DNA from: Thaumarchaeota archaeon SCGC AAA007-O23
Lineage (GTDB): Archaea; Thermoproteota; Nitrososphaeria; Nitrososphaerales; Nitrosopumilaceae
Assembly: GCA_000402075.1 (NCBI GenBank)
Contig: ARWO01000017.1
Location: 1-28,341 of the forward strand
Direction of reading: 5' to 3'
DNA length: 28,341 bases
The notes under the pieces are model-generated. The model made no database searches. It was not told the origin of the DNA and worked only from the letters and a program-made list of their open reading frames with translations. Below, piece by piece: positions 16,368-24,459 of the stretch. Position 1 is the stretch's first letter; the number at the start of each line of letters is the position of its first letter. The position numbers and the translations under genes were made by a program.

Positions 16368-18043
16368 ATTACTGTCACTGTGATAAACTGAGAAACAGCA
16401 ATGTCATCAGTGTATGCACCAAGAAGAATTTTATGCGTGCCTGATAATGCATGCTCACTTACCATGATTTCTACTGAGATAGTTGTTTTGTCAGAAAGTG
16501 AAAAATTATTTTCATGTGTGATGACTATGTCTGAAAATGTAGATGTTGATGAAGAGTTTACACTGGCATCATACGTGTGAGCACTTCCGGTTTTGGTGAC
16601 TTCAAGTGTGATCTGAATAGTTTGCCCTTTCTCCAAAGTAATCTCATCCTTATCAATGACGATGGAAAAAGGAAGTGGGATTGATGTATCCACAACGCCA
16701 ATGTTGTTCTCAACCCACTCAGTAAACCAAATTTTTTCGCCGGCAACCGCAAAGTCAAAAACCTGAGCAACTCCACAATACTCAATTCCTTCACAGTCAG
16801 CCCAGTTTGGGTTTCTTGAAGGAACCGTGTATTCTACCAATGTTTCAGAGGATGGGTTAAACACACCAATTCTGTTTGCATTATGTTCATTCATAATGAG
16901 ATTACCATCATAATGTTCAATCCAGTATGGTCTTGACACCGGATTTTTTATGAAACCTGATGCATCGCCGTAGGAATCAATTGTTGGTATAGATGTAACA
17001 TATTTTGTAAATTCTTCGGTTTTAGGATCAAAGCTGAAAAAGTAATTACTTGATGTATCAGCTAACCAAATCTTCTGATCTGGTCCAACTGCAACGCCAT
17101 TTGGAGTAGTAAGCCCTACTGGAAAATTATACCACTCAATAAAATCTTGAAGAAGAAGACCTTGAGTTACTTCACCCTGCGTTGATTGAAACTCATATCC
17201 AGGATTATCAAACTTTACCAGAATACCCTGCCCACTTGGAACCCAGTTTGTATACCAAACATTTTTGTCTGAATCAATTGCAAAGTCGCTAGTTACAGCA
17301 TCCTCCATAACAGAAGGAATTGCATAGTGCAGTAATCCTTGCTCATCTTGTGCATAATCTAAAAATGAAAGCCTGCCACCAGTAAAATCATTAATTATAA
17401 TTTTTGAACCTTCAATAACTAATTTTTGTGGAAGTGACGATTTATCTTCGCCAGTTTGTGAGTAAGAAATTCTATTATATGATTCGTCATTTATCGAGAA
17501 TTTCCATATTGCATCTGTTGCTTCATCAGTAAACCATACGCTGCCATCAGGAAAATAATCTATTCCCCACATCATAGAACGCAATTTTGTTGGTTCTACG
17601 TTATTTTCAATAGCGCTTGTAATGAATATTTTTTCTACATTTTCCCATACTGAGTTATCATATTCAGTAAATGTTTCCGTTAGCGGCTCAAATTTTGCAA
17701 CCTTACCAGTGTTTGTTTGTGCAAACCACACTATACCATTATGATCTACCGTAATTGCAAGAGGTTGTGTGCATGCAGTGGGTATTTTGTATTCTTTCAC
17801 ATGTTCGTTTGACCCTGCTAGTTCATTTGTAGAACAAAACTGTGATAATTCATCACCACTATATCCAAGTTCTAGACCAAGGGCATCCAGATCAAAAGCA
17901 TCCAATTCTTCTGCAGTTATCTCATCAAAATCGCTAGAATCCCCAAGCCATTGTGCAGGGTTTACCGCTAGTGTAATTGCAGAACTTAACATAATACCCG
18001 CTACAACTGCAAAGAAGAGAATTCCTTTTTTTCTTGTTTTCAC
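16364..18043 (-). CDS. Exported beta-propeller protein, virginiamycin-B-lyase-like
   Basis: The 559-residue protein starts with GTG, has a basic N-terminus and a hydrophobic signal or anchor (about 7-27), then an acidic segment (35-68). It then has propeller blades recognisable by VWFAQTNTGKVAKF (about 105-118), VWFTDEATDAIWKF, IWLADTSSNYFFSF, MNEHNANRIGVF and IWFTEWVENNIG. This is the SMP-30/NHL/Vgb propeller pattern. A C-terminal beta-sandwich-like domain (about 460-559) follows. The added domain and export signal argue against a cytosolic streptogramin lyase. Function unknown; it may bind a ligand or cell-surface partner. Confidence 0.8.
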   Translation of the reverse strand: MKTRKKGILFFAVVAGIMLSSAITLAVNPAQWLGDSSDFDEITAEELDAFDLDALGLELGYSGDELSQFCSTNELAGSNEHVKEYKIPTACTQPLAITVDHNGIVWFAQTNTGKVAKFEPLTETFTEYDNSVWENVEKIFITSAIENNVEPTKLRSMMWGIDYFPDGSVWFTDEATDAIWKFSINDESYNRISYSQTGEDKSSLPQKLVIEGSKIIINDFTGGRLSFLDYAQDEQGLLHYAIPSVMEDAVTSDFAIDSDKNVWYTNWVPSGQGILVKFDNPGYEFQSTQGEVTQGLLLQDFIEWYNFPVGLTTPNGVAVGPDQKIWLADTSSNYFFSFDPKTEEFTKYVTSIPTIDSYGDASGFIKNPVSRPYWIEHYDGNLIMNEHNANRIGVFNPSSETLVEYTVPSRNPNWADCEGIEYCGVAQVFDFAVAGEKIWFTEWVENNIGVVDTSIPLPFSIVIDKDEITLEKGQTIQITLEVTKTGSAHTYDASVNSSSTSTFSDIVITHENNFSLSDKTTISVEIMVSEHALSGTHKILLGAYTDDIAVSQFITVTVM

Positions 18044-18096
18044 AGTGAAAATTCTAAACTGCCATGTTATATCTGATTGCCATCGATATGAAAATA

Positions 18097-18453
18097 TTAT
18101 AAAAGTTTTAAATCTCCAGTGATCTTATCGATTTTTTCTTCAGGTGCAGGACCGATGGATATGCACGTTGTTGTTCCGGAAGCAATCTGTGTGTGACCTG
18201 CATCAGTCACCTCAGACCAAGGTACATCAAATTCAATTGCACCTTGTTTTACCTGCTCAAGTTCTTTTAGATTTGCAACTTTTAGTACAATTTTTTCTTG
18301 TCCTGTCCACCACACTGAGAACCATTCAGGATTAGACTTTCTAACATGCTCCGCTCCCAATACGCATGCATGACCAACTTGGGCAGCAATCTTTCCTTTT
18401 CCCATATCGAGATCAGTTCTTACTACAATAACCTGTTTTATTGCCATATACAT
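18097..18453 (-). CDS. pth2: Peptidyl-tRNA hydrolase, archaeal Pth2 type
   Basis: The protein carries the Pth2 signature: VIVVRTDLDMGKGKIAAQVGHA near the N-terminus and GTTTCISIGPAP near the C-terminus. Pth2 releases tRNA from peptidyl-tRNA that drops off the ribosome. In-frame ATGs exist at 18468, 18453 and 18447; the family normally begins just before the I/VKQ strand, so the two shorter forms fit best. The gene is 53 bases upstream of the propeller gene on the same strand and may be transcribed with it and truD. Confidence 0.92.
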   Translation of the reverse strand: MYMAIKQVIVVRTDLDMGKGKIAAQVGHACVLGAEHVRKSNPEWFSVWWTGQEKIVLKVANLKELEQVKQGAIEFDVPWSEVTDAGHTQIASGTTTCISIGPAPEEKIDKITGDLKLL

Positions 18454-18528
18454 ACAAAAACTCTGCATTATGAAAAACTTTGCAATTTATTCGAAACATA
18501 ATTGTATTAATGTGCATTTTGAGTCTTT

Positions 18529-19698
18529 ATGGAAGAATATGACGTAGTAGTTGCAGGGGGCAGTATTTCTGGGCTAATGTCAGCCAGGGAGATAGCAAAA
18601 AAAGGATATTCTGTTTTGGTTCTAGAGGAAGGATTTGAGGTTGGAACTCCTGACCACTGTGGTGGTTTGGTAAGCAAATCAGCGTTAAATGACATGGGAA
18701 TAGAACCAACACAAAAAACGTTTGATTCTATGATTAATTCTGCTCTAATTTATTCACCAAGTGGAAAACACATCGAAATAAATTCGAAAAAACAGGAAGT
18801 TGTTGTAGTTAACAGGAGAGAACTTGACAAACAAGTAGCACTGCAGGCTCAACAATCTGGCGCTGAGATTAGGGTTAAGACAAGCTTTAAAGAAAAAACT
18901 AAGCATGGTGTTAGAACATCGATTGATGAGATTGGTTGTAAGATTCTAGTTGACTGTAGAGGAGTTGGTGCTTTGGTTAATGATCAAAGAGATGGAATTT
19001 TACTATCTGCACAATACGAAGTTTATGCAGATTGGATAACAGATGGCAAAGTTGAAGTATATTTTGATCAAATAAAATACCCAGGTTTTTTTGCTTGGAT
19101 AATTCCATCTGGAAAGGGGGTAGGTAAAGTGGGCGTTGCTGGAAGAGAGATTAATGTATCCAATATGATGGAGGAATTCCTAAGAAACAAAGGAAAATAT
19201 TCAACTATAAGAAAAATTTTTGCGCCAATATGGATTAAAGGACCAATCAAGAATTTTGTTTCCGGAGATGCAGTAATAGCGGGTGATGCAGCGGGGCAAT
19301 CAAAACCAACTACTGCAGGAGGAATTTATTCTTGTGGAATGGGTGGAATTTTGGCGGGAAATGCGATTACAAAATATTTAGAAACAAATGAGTATTCTCA
19401 GCTTCAGCAATATCAAAAATTTTGGCATGATAAATTTGGTAAAGAATTTGAAAAACAACGTCTAGCTAGAAAAATTCTTGAGAAAGTTGATAACAAAACA
19501 GTTGACATGATTTTTGATACGATAACACCGGAGATTACATCTGAAATTTCAAACAAGGATGATTTTGACTTTCATGCAACATCCATTGTAAAATTGCTTG
19601 GTATGCGCAAGTCTCTAAGTGCTGCTCAAAATATCATGAGCACAGAAATCAAACGTCTGCTAACGAATTATTCACATACAAAGCCGAGCAAGGTATAA
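18529..19698 (+). CDS. Geranylgeranyl reductase family FAD oxidoreductase
   Basis: The 389-residue flavoprotein has an N-terminal FAD-binding strand ending GGSISG (10-15) and acidic LEE (32-34). It also has the family motifs DHCGG (42-46), a PGFFAWIIP block (185-193) and GDAAGQSKPTTAGG (252-265), which contacts FAD. Archaeal members saturate the geranylgeranyl chains of membrane ether lipids (digeranylgeranylglycerophospholipid reductase). Several paralogues usually exist per genome, so the exact substrate is uncertain. ATG start; divergent from pth2. Confidence 0.9.
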   Translation: MEEYDVVVAGGSISGLMSAREIAKKGYSVLVLEEGFEVGTPDHCGGLVSKSALNDMGIEPTQKTFDSMINSALIYSPSGKHIEINSKKQEVVVVNRRELDKQVALQAQQSGAEIRVKTSFKEKTKHGVRTSIDEIGCKILVDCRGVGALVNDQRDGILLSAQYEVYADWITDGKVEVYFDQIKYPGFFAWIIPSGKGVGKVGVAGREINVSNMMEEFLRNKGKYSTIRKIFAPIWIKGPIKNFVSGDAVIAGDAAGQSKPTTAGGIYSCGMGGILAGNAITKYLETNEYSQLQQYQKFWHDKFGKEFEKQRLARKILEKVDNKTVDMIFDTITPEITSEISNKDDFDFHATSIVKLLGMRKSLSAAQNIMSTEIKRLLTNYSHTKPSKV

Positions 19699-19700
19699 AT
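19693..19700 (+). promoter_or_regulatory. TATA box of the Zn-ribbon / aEF1B / Cdc48 group
   Basis: GTATAAAT overlaps the end of the reductase gene and is about 28 bases before the ATG at 19726, the normal archaeal spacing. Confidence 0.6.
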
Positions 19701-19725
19701 TCAATTAATAGACAGCGATTTGTGT

Positions 19726-19908
19726 ATGTCAACAAATCTTGAATTACCTGTATGTAGTTGTTGCCACCGACATATTATGCCTAATGATAAATGTGTAAAA
19801 TTTGATTGCCCAAACTGTGATAATGGTGATCTTATTTGGCGATGTGAAAGTTGTAGAATAGCAGTAAGAAATTATACATGCTCATCCTGTAACTTTCAAG
19901 GACCTTAG
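19726..19908 (+). CDS. Small zinc-ribbon RNA-binding-type protein (COG2888-like)
   Basis: The protein of about 60 residues has four CxxC pairs: CSCCH, CPNC, CESC and CSSC, matching the archaeal double zinc-ribbon family proposed to act in translation. The ATG at 19726 is preferred to a TTG two codons earlier because of the TATA box near 19697. The next gene, aEF1B, begins 3 bases after the stop; this neighbour pair is common in archaea and supports the assignment. Confidence 0.82.
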   Translation: MSTNLELPVCSCCHRHIMPNDKCVKFDCPNCDNGDLIWRCESCRIAVRNYTCSSCNFQGP

Positions 19909-19911
19909 AAA

Positions 19912-20193
19912 TTGGCGCAATTATTATTGATCACAAAAATTCTTCCAACTGGGATAGAGGTTGATTTGAACGAATTAGCACAGACTATCAAAGGATCATT
20001 AAAAGACGGAATTCAACTTAAAAATCACCAATTGGAACCGCTTGCTTTTGGTTTACATTTTATCAAAGCAGAATTTGTTTTGGATGATAAGGAAGGTCAG
20101 ATGGATTCACTAGAGAATGCAGTAAAGGATGTAAAAGGAGTTAGTGAATTTGAAGTTCTGAACATGAGTAGAATGTCAGTTGATATGAAATAG
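19912..20193 (+). CDS. Translation elongation factor 1-beta (aEF1B)
   Basis: This 93-residue protein fits archaeal EF-1 beta, the guanine-nucleotide exchange factor for aEF1A: a ferredoxin-like fold with LLLITKILPTGIEVDL, PLAFGLHFIKAEFVL and a final VSEFEVLNMSRM strand. The start is TTG, directly after the zinc-ribbon stop; no ATG precedes the conserved first strand. It is followed 8 bases later by the cdc48 gene. Confidence 0.93.
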   Translation: MAQLLLITKILPTGIEVDLNELAQTIKGSLKDGIQLKNHQLEPLAFGLHFIKAEFVLDDKEGQMDSLENAVKDVKGVSEFEVLNMSRMSVDMK

Positions 20194-20198
20194 GTGAT
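20193..20198 (+). promoter_or_regulatory. Shine-Dalgarno site setting the TTG start of cdc48
   Basis: GGTGAT is a perfect match to the anti-SD of archaeal 16S rRNA. It overlaps the last base of the aEF1B stop and is placed just before TTG at 20202. It supports that start and translation as a downstream operon gene. Confidence 0.6.
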
Positions 20199-20201
20199 TT
20201 C

Positions 20202-22373
20202 TTGGCGAATGAAAAAAACCTATTGCAAATGAGAGTGGAAGAATCTAAGCAAAGAGATGTTGGAAAAAGAAGAGCTAGAATAGGTCATAATGCTATGGAT
20301 TACCTGCATGTTGCACCTGGTGACATTGTTGAACTAAAGGGAAGCAAAACAAGCTGTGCCATAGTATGGCCATCTGATGAGGATGAAAAAAACCCAGATT
20401 CTATTCGACTTGATGGACAAACTAGAAAAAACATTGGAACAGCACTTGGTGATGTAGTTTATGTGAAAAAGGTTAAGGTAAAAACTGCAAAGACAGTGAA
20501 ACTTATGCCAATTAATGAAGTAGTTACTATAGACAAAGAGTTTACTGACTTTGTTAAAAATAGATTGAAAGGACTACCGTTGAGCATAGGCGATGAGATT
20601 TCAGTAATGATCTTGGGAAACTCGATGGAGTTCAAGGTTAGCAATACAACACCAAAAGGAATTGTTAAGATTGAGCGTTCTTCCATTCTAAAAATACTTT
20701 CTGAAACGGCAACTGACAAGAGAACTCGTATCACATATGAGGAAATAGGTGGATTGGGAGATACGGTTAAGGCTATGCGAGAAATTGTTGAGTTGCCATT
20801 AAGACATCCAGAACTTTTCAGTAGGTTAGGAGTTGAGCCTCATAGCGGTGTATTACTTTATGGTTCACCTGGTTGTGGAAAGACACTTCTTGCTAGAGTT
20901 ATTGCAAGTGAATCAGATGCTAACATGTATTTAATTAATGGACCGGAGATTATGAACAAATACTATGGGGAAACAGAAGCCAAGCTTAGAGATATATTCA
21001 AAGAAGCAAAAGATAACTCACCTAGTATTATATTCATTGATGAGATTGATGCGATTGCACCAAAACGAGAAGAGGTTTATGGCGATGTTGAAAAACGAGT
21101 AGTTGCGCAACTTTTAGCACTGATGGATGGATTAACTGAAAGGGGTAATGTCATTGTACTTGGTGCATCAAACCGTCCTGATAGTTTAGACCCTGCATTA
21201 CGAAGACCTGGAAGATTTGATAGAGAGTTAGAAATTTCTGTTCCTAATGCAGATGGAAGATTAGAAATTTTACAAATACATACACGTGGAATGCCTCTTG
21301 CGGCAGATATTGATTTGAAAAACTTTGCAAGTGATCTTCATGGATATACTGGCGCAGATATCAAATCGTTATGTAGAGAAAGTGCCATCAAGGCGATACG
21401 ACGTTATCTACCAGAAATTGATCTTGAAAACGAGCGTATACCATCAAAGATATTACAATCAATGGAAATAAAATTGCGTGACTTTTACGATGCAACACTA
21501 GAAGTAATTCCAACAGCTATGCGACAGTTTTATGTTGAACGGGCAAAAGTTTGGTGGAATGATGTAGGTGGATTAAACGACGAGAAAAAGATATTGGAAG
21601 ATAATATGGTTGCAGCTATCAACACACCTAATAAATTTAGAAAGATGGGTGTCAAACCACCTAAAGGTGTATTACTTTATGGACCACCAGGTTGTGGAAA
21701 GACACTTCTTGCTAGAGCATTAGCGGCTGAATGTGGTGCAAATATGATTCTTGTTAGAGGACCGGAGATATTGTCAAAATGGGTTGGTGAATCTGAAAAG
21801 GCAATTAGAGAAATTTTCCGTAAAGCAAAAGCGGCTGCACCATGTGTTGTTATTTTTGATGAGCTTGATTCACTTGCAAAATCTAAAATTAAAGATGAAA
21901 ACAATCGTGGGGAAACAGTGCTAAGCCAAATGTTGACTGAAATGGAAGATAGTGGAACATCTAACATAGTAGTAGTTGGGATTACAAACAGACCTGACTT
22001 AATTGACAATTCAATGCTACGTAATGGTAGACTTGACGTTGTTTTGTTTGTTCAGCCACCGGACGAAAAAAGCAGATTAGATATAATTAAAATATTAACA
22101 GATGGTATGCCGCTTGCAAACAATATTAACTTGAATGAGATTGCAGTGTCTACACAAAACTATACTGGAGCTGATTTGGCATCACTATGTAGAGAGGCAG
22201 CTGTTAATGCAATGCAAAGAGATTCTCTAAATATAAGCAGTAATGATTTCGCATTGGGATTAAAGAGGGTTAGACCATCAATCACTAAAGAAATTGACAA
22301 GTGGTACAATGACATCAAGTCCGAAGTTTCAAATATAATTCCAAAGTCTTCTGGTGATACATTTTACAGATAA
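20202..22373 (+). CDS. Cdc48/VAT-type double AAA+ ATPase
   Basis: The 723-residue unfoldase has an N-domain (about 1-175), D1 (about 178-445) and D2 (about 450-700). D1 has Walker A GSPGCGKT (221-228), Walker B FIDEIDAI and the arginine-finger motif LRRPGRFDRE. D2 has GPPGCGKT (494-501), Walker B IFDELDSL and a less usual LRNGRLDVV. Both pore loops are aromatic (NKYYGE and SKWVGE), as in archaeal unfoldases. The C-terminus ends F-Y-R, fitting the hydrophobic-Tyr-X tail that docks on the 20S proteasome. TTG start, with an SD site. It extracts and unfolds proteins, probably feeding the proteasome. Confidence 0.95.
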   Translation: MANEKNLLQMRVEESKQRDVGKRRARIGHNAMDYLHVAPGDIVELKGSKTSCAIVWPSDEDEKNPDSIRLDGQTRKNIGTALGDVVYVKKVKVKTAKTVKLMPINEVVTIDKEFTDFVKNRLKGLPLSIGDEISVMILGNSMEFKVSNTTPKGIVKIERSSILKILSETATDKRTRITYEEIGGLGDTVKAMREIVELPLRHPELFSRLGVEPHSGVLLYGSPGCGKTLLARVIASESDANMYLINGPEIMNKYYGETEAKLRDIFKEAKDNSPSIIFIDEIDAIAPKREEVYGDVEKRVVAQLLALMDGLTERGNVIVLGASNRPDSLDPALRRPGRFDRELEISVPNADGRLEILQIHTRGMPLAADIDLKNFASDLHGYTGADIKSLCRESAIKAIRRYLPEIDLENERIPSKILQSMEIKLRDFYDATLEVIPTAMRQFYVERAKVWWNDVGGLNDEKKILEDNMVAAINTPNKFRKMGVKPPKGVLLYGPPGCGKTLLARALAAECGANMILVRGPEILSKWVGESEKAIREIFRKAKAAAPCVVIFDELDSLAKSKIKDENNRGETVLSQMLTEMEDSGTSNIVVVGITNRPDLIDNSMLRNGRLDVVLFVQPPDEKSRLDIIKILTDGMPLANNINLNEIAVSTQNYTGADLASLCREAAVNAMQRDSLNISSNDFALGLKRVRPSITKEIDKWYNDIKSEVSNIIPKSSGDTFYR

Positions 22374-22375
22374 AA

Positions 22376-22678
22376 TTGACTGTAAAATACAAGAATATAG
22401 TAATTGACAAAATTAAGGAATTAGGTTCTATTACTGATAAAACGCTTGCTAAGAAGCTAATAAAAGATGGTTACAATCTATCAGACGGTCTTTTTAATAA
22501 AATATTACTTGATATGGAAATAATGGGATTGATAAATGTAAACTGGCTTACTAAGGACACACGTAGAATAGCGATTGTTTCCAAGCAAGAAGAAGAGGAT
22601 GACGTTGAAATGCAGAACAAAAAAACATTAGAAAAAGACTATGAAAATAGTTTTCCTGAATCTAATATTGATGTTTAA
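22376..22678 (+). CDS. Winged-helix-like hypothetical protein, 100 aa
   Basis: It starts with TTG 2 bases after the cdc48 stop, so it is almost certainly in the same transcript. The first 70 residues (IDKIKELGSITDKTLAKKL, then DGLFNKILLDMEIMGLI) have the spacing of a winged-helix domain. The tail is acidic. It may be a DNA-binding or adaptor protein linked to Cdc48; nothing more specific can be supported. Its stop abuts that of heme O synthase. Confidence 0.7.
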   Translation: MTVKYKNIVIDKIKELGSITDKTLAKKLIKDGYNLSDGLFNKILLDMEIMGLINVNWLTKDTRRIAIVSKQEEEDDVEMQNKKTLEKDYENSFPESNIDV

Positions 22679-23551
22679 CTAGAATCTAAAATGAAAAGCT
22701 GCGTCTAATGCAATTCCTACAAAGATGATAGTGAGATAAGGGGCAGTTACTTTGTATGCCTTCCATGCAAAATCTGATGTTGGTGTCTTTGTTAGCTTGT
22801 AATGATATATCAACATAAGACCACCTGCGATAGATGCGATTATGGTATAAACAATACCCATACCAAATGCATACAACAACAACGAATATGGTAAAAGTAT
22901 AATCGTATTAGCAAGGATGTATTTTGATGTTCTTTCCATACCAATCAATACAGGTAGCATTGGAACGTTTACTTCTGCATAGTCATCACGTAATTTCATT
23001 GCAAGACACCAAAAATGTGATGGTGTCCATACAAAAACCAAAAATCCTATTAAAAATCCTAAAATGTCAATTGAGCCAGTAGCGGCAGACCATCCAGCCA
23101 TGGATGCAGCGCTACCAGCAAAGCCACCTATTACAATATTTGAGGAATTTAGACGCTTAAGCCACATTGTATAAATTATAACATAAAAGAAAATTCCCAA
23201 GGCTACAAAGAAGGCACAGATAGGATTGATTATGAACGCTGCATAAATAACAGAAACTATGCTAACCCCAAGTCCATAAACGAGAACTGTTGTATCCTTA
23301 CTTCTGCCAGATGGTATTGGTCTGTTACTTGTCCGCTTCATTTTTGAATCTATATCTCTGTCATAATAGTGGTTGAGGGCACTTGAACCAGCTGAGGCAA
23401 GGGAACCAGCAATTATAATATGTAAAATTTCTAAATAGCCTATCTCAGGGCCTACAAATTTACTTCCAGCATACATGGATGTAACAGCTGTTATAACAAG
23501 CAAAATTATTATTCTGGGCTTTGAAACCTCGAATATCTCTTTTAATCCCAA
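22679..23551 (-). CDS. ctaB: Heme O synthase (protoheme IX farnesyltransferase)
   Basis: The 290-residue UbiA-superfamily membrane prenyltransferase has the first Asp-rich motif N60-xxx-D64-xxx-D68 (in NHYYDRDIDSK), then TSNRPIPSG, and the second motif DDYAEVNVPMLP. These are characteristic of CtaB/CyoE, which attaches a farnesyl-type tail to heme B to make heme O for heme-copper oxidases. About nine hydrophobic helices. The start is a TTG at 23551, with an in-frame stop directly before it. It is divergent from the membrane cupredoxin. Confidence 0.93.
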   Translation of the reverse strand: MGLKEIFEVSKPRIIILLVITAVTSMYAGSKFVGPEIGYLEILHIIIAGSLASAGSSALNHYYDRDIDSKMKRTSNRPIPSGRSKDTTVLVYGLGVSIVSVIYAAFIINPICAFFVALGIFFYVIIYTMWLKRLNSSNIVIGGFAGSAASMAGWSAATGSIDILGFLIGFLVFVWTPSHFWCLAMKLRDDYAEVNVPMLPVLIGMERTSKYILANTIILLPYSLLLYAFGMGIVYTIIASIAGGLMLIYHYKLTKTPTSDFAWKAYKVTAPYLTIIFVGIALDAAFHFRF

Positions 23552-23646
23552 CTATTGTTGGCATTAGGATATATGATTTAATTTATTCGAATCGATCAAT
23601 TCTTGTGCAAAACGATTAATTATCTAGCACTTCTCATCAAGCTTAA

Positions 23647-24453
23647 ATGAGTAATTGGGAACTAGTTATGCCCGGTGGTGGGCTTACTGCAATCGGAATG
23701 GCTGGTCTTGTTACATCATATTCAGGATTAGCACACACATTCATAGATGGAATGCATGCACTTACTGGCCTCTTATTTTTCTTCGGGTTAATCTTCTTGG
23801 GTGCTGGAATTCTAGATGGTGGGGTATCAACATCAAACAGAACAAAAGCTACGGTTTTAGTTACTATATCCATAATTTTATCATTTGGCGCTATGGGATT
23901 CGTAGGAAGTGAAAGTACTACGCTGCCAACAATTGCAGGACTCTTAATGATGATTACCGTGCCAGGTATTGTCATAGCATACATGGCTACGAAGATGCCA
24001 CAGTATGTCAAGCCTGTTGGTTTAATCTTCATATTTGCTATCGGTTTAGGTATTACAGTCTTTTTCGGCTTTGGTATACTTGGTCCCACTGGATACTTGC
24101 TTCCAGAAGCTGTTGAGGAGGCTGTTGAAGAGATTGTTCAAGAAATTCCTGAGGGTAAAATTTTTGCTATCTCAATCTTAGCAGGCTCTGATGAACAAGG
24201 AAACCCAGATTATGACCCAGATGTTGCTACGATTTCAAAAGGTTCTGTAATTCAATGGACAAATAATGATGAAGTAATGCATACTGTTACTAGTTCGCTA
24301 GACTTTGGGGAAACTTTCGATTCTAGCATACTTAACGCTGGTGAAAGATTCCTACTTGATTCAAATAAACTAGATATTGGTTCTTATGAATACATGTGTG
24401 TAGTTCATCCTTGGATGGTTGCAAGCATTGTAATAGAAGAACCTGTTGAATAA
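23647..24453 (+). CDS. Membrane-anchored blue (type 1) copper protein
   Basis: The 268-residue protein has an N-terminal membrane region with four to five helices (about 10-150). An acidic linker with EAVEEAVEEIVQEIPE (about 154-169) follows, then a plastocyanin-like domain (about 170-268). Predicted copper ligands are H212 (VMHTV), C251, H254 and M257 (MCVVHPWM), the complete type 1 set. The domain should face outside and carry electrons. Thaumarchaea rely on such copper proteins for respiration; position next to heme O synthase suggests a link to a terminal oxidase. TATA-like GATTAATTATC about 30 bases upstream. Confidence 0.88.
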   Translation: MSNWELVMPGGGLTAIGMAGLVTSYSGLAHTFIDGMHALTGLLFFFGLIFLGAGILDGGVSTSNRTKATVLVTISIILSFGAMGFVGSESTTLPTIAGLLMMITVPGIVIAYMATKMPQYVKPVGLIFIFAIGLGITVFFGFGILGPTGYLLPEAVEEAVEEIVQEIPEGKIFAISILAGSDEQGNPDYDPDVATISKGSVIQWTNNDEVMHTVTSSLDFGETFDSSILNAGERFLLDSNKLDIGSYEYMCVVHPWMVASIVIEEPVE

Positions 24454-24459
24454 ACAGGT
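24441..24459 (+). promoter_or_regulatory. Stem-loop across the cupredoxin stop and JAMM start
   Basis: ACCTGTT (24441-24447) and AACAGGT (24453-24459) form a perfect 7-bp stem with a 5-base loop. The stem includes the TAA of the copper protein and the first base of the TTG of the next gene. It could act as a weak terminator or couple translation of the two genes. Confidence 0.4.

Noticed and set aside
16364..18043. Streptogramin (virginiamycin B) resistance lyase
   Set aside because: Propeller repeats are shared with many families; the protein is exported and carries extra domains, and the catalytic residues could not be confirmed.
17769..18122. 117-residue plus-strand frame
   Set aside because: Antisense to the start of the propeller gene, Ser-rich, no plausible promoter or motif.
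23552..23646. C/D box sRNA on the minus strand (UUGAUGA near 23630)
   Set aside because: No matching box D within range; the gap is accounted for by two divergent promoters.
23643..24089. 148-residue minus-strand and 85-residue plus-strand frames over the copper protein
   Set aside because: Both are shadows of the membrane region of the cupredoxin gene, with low-complexity composition and no motif.
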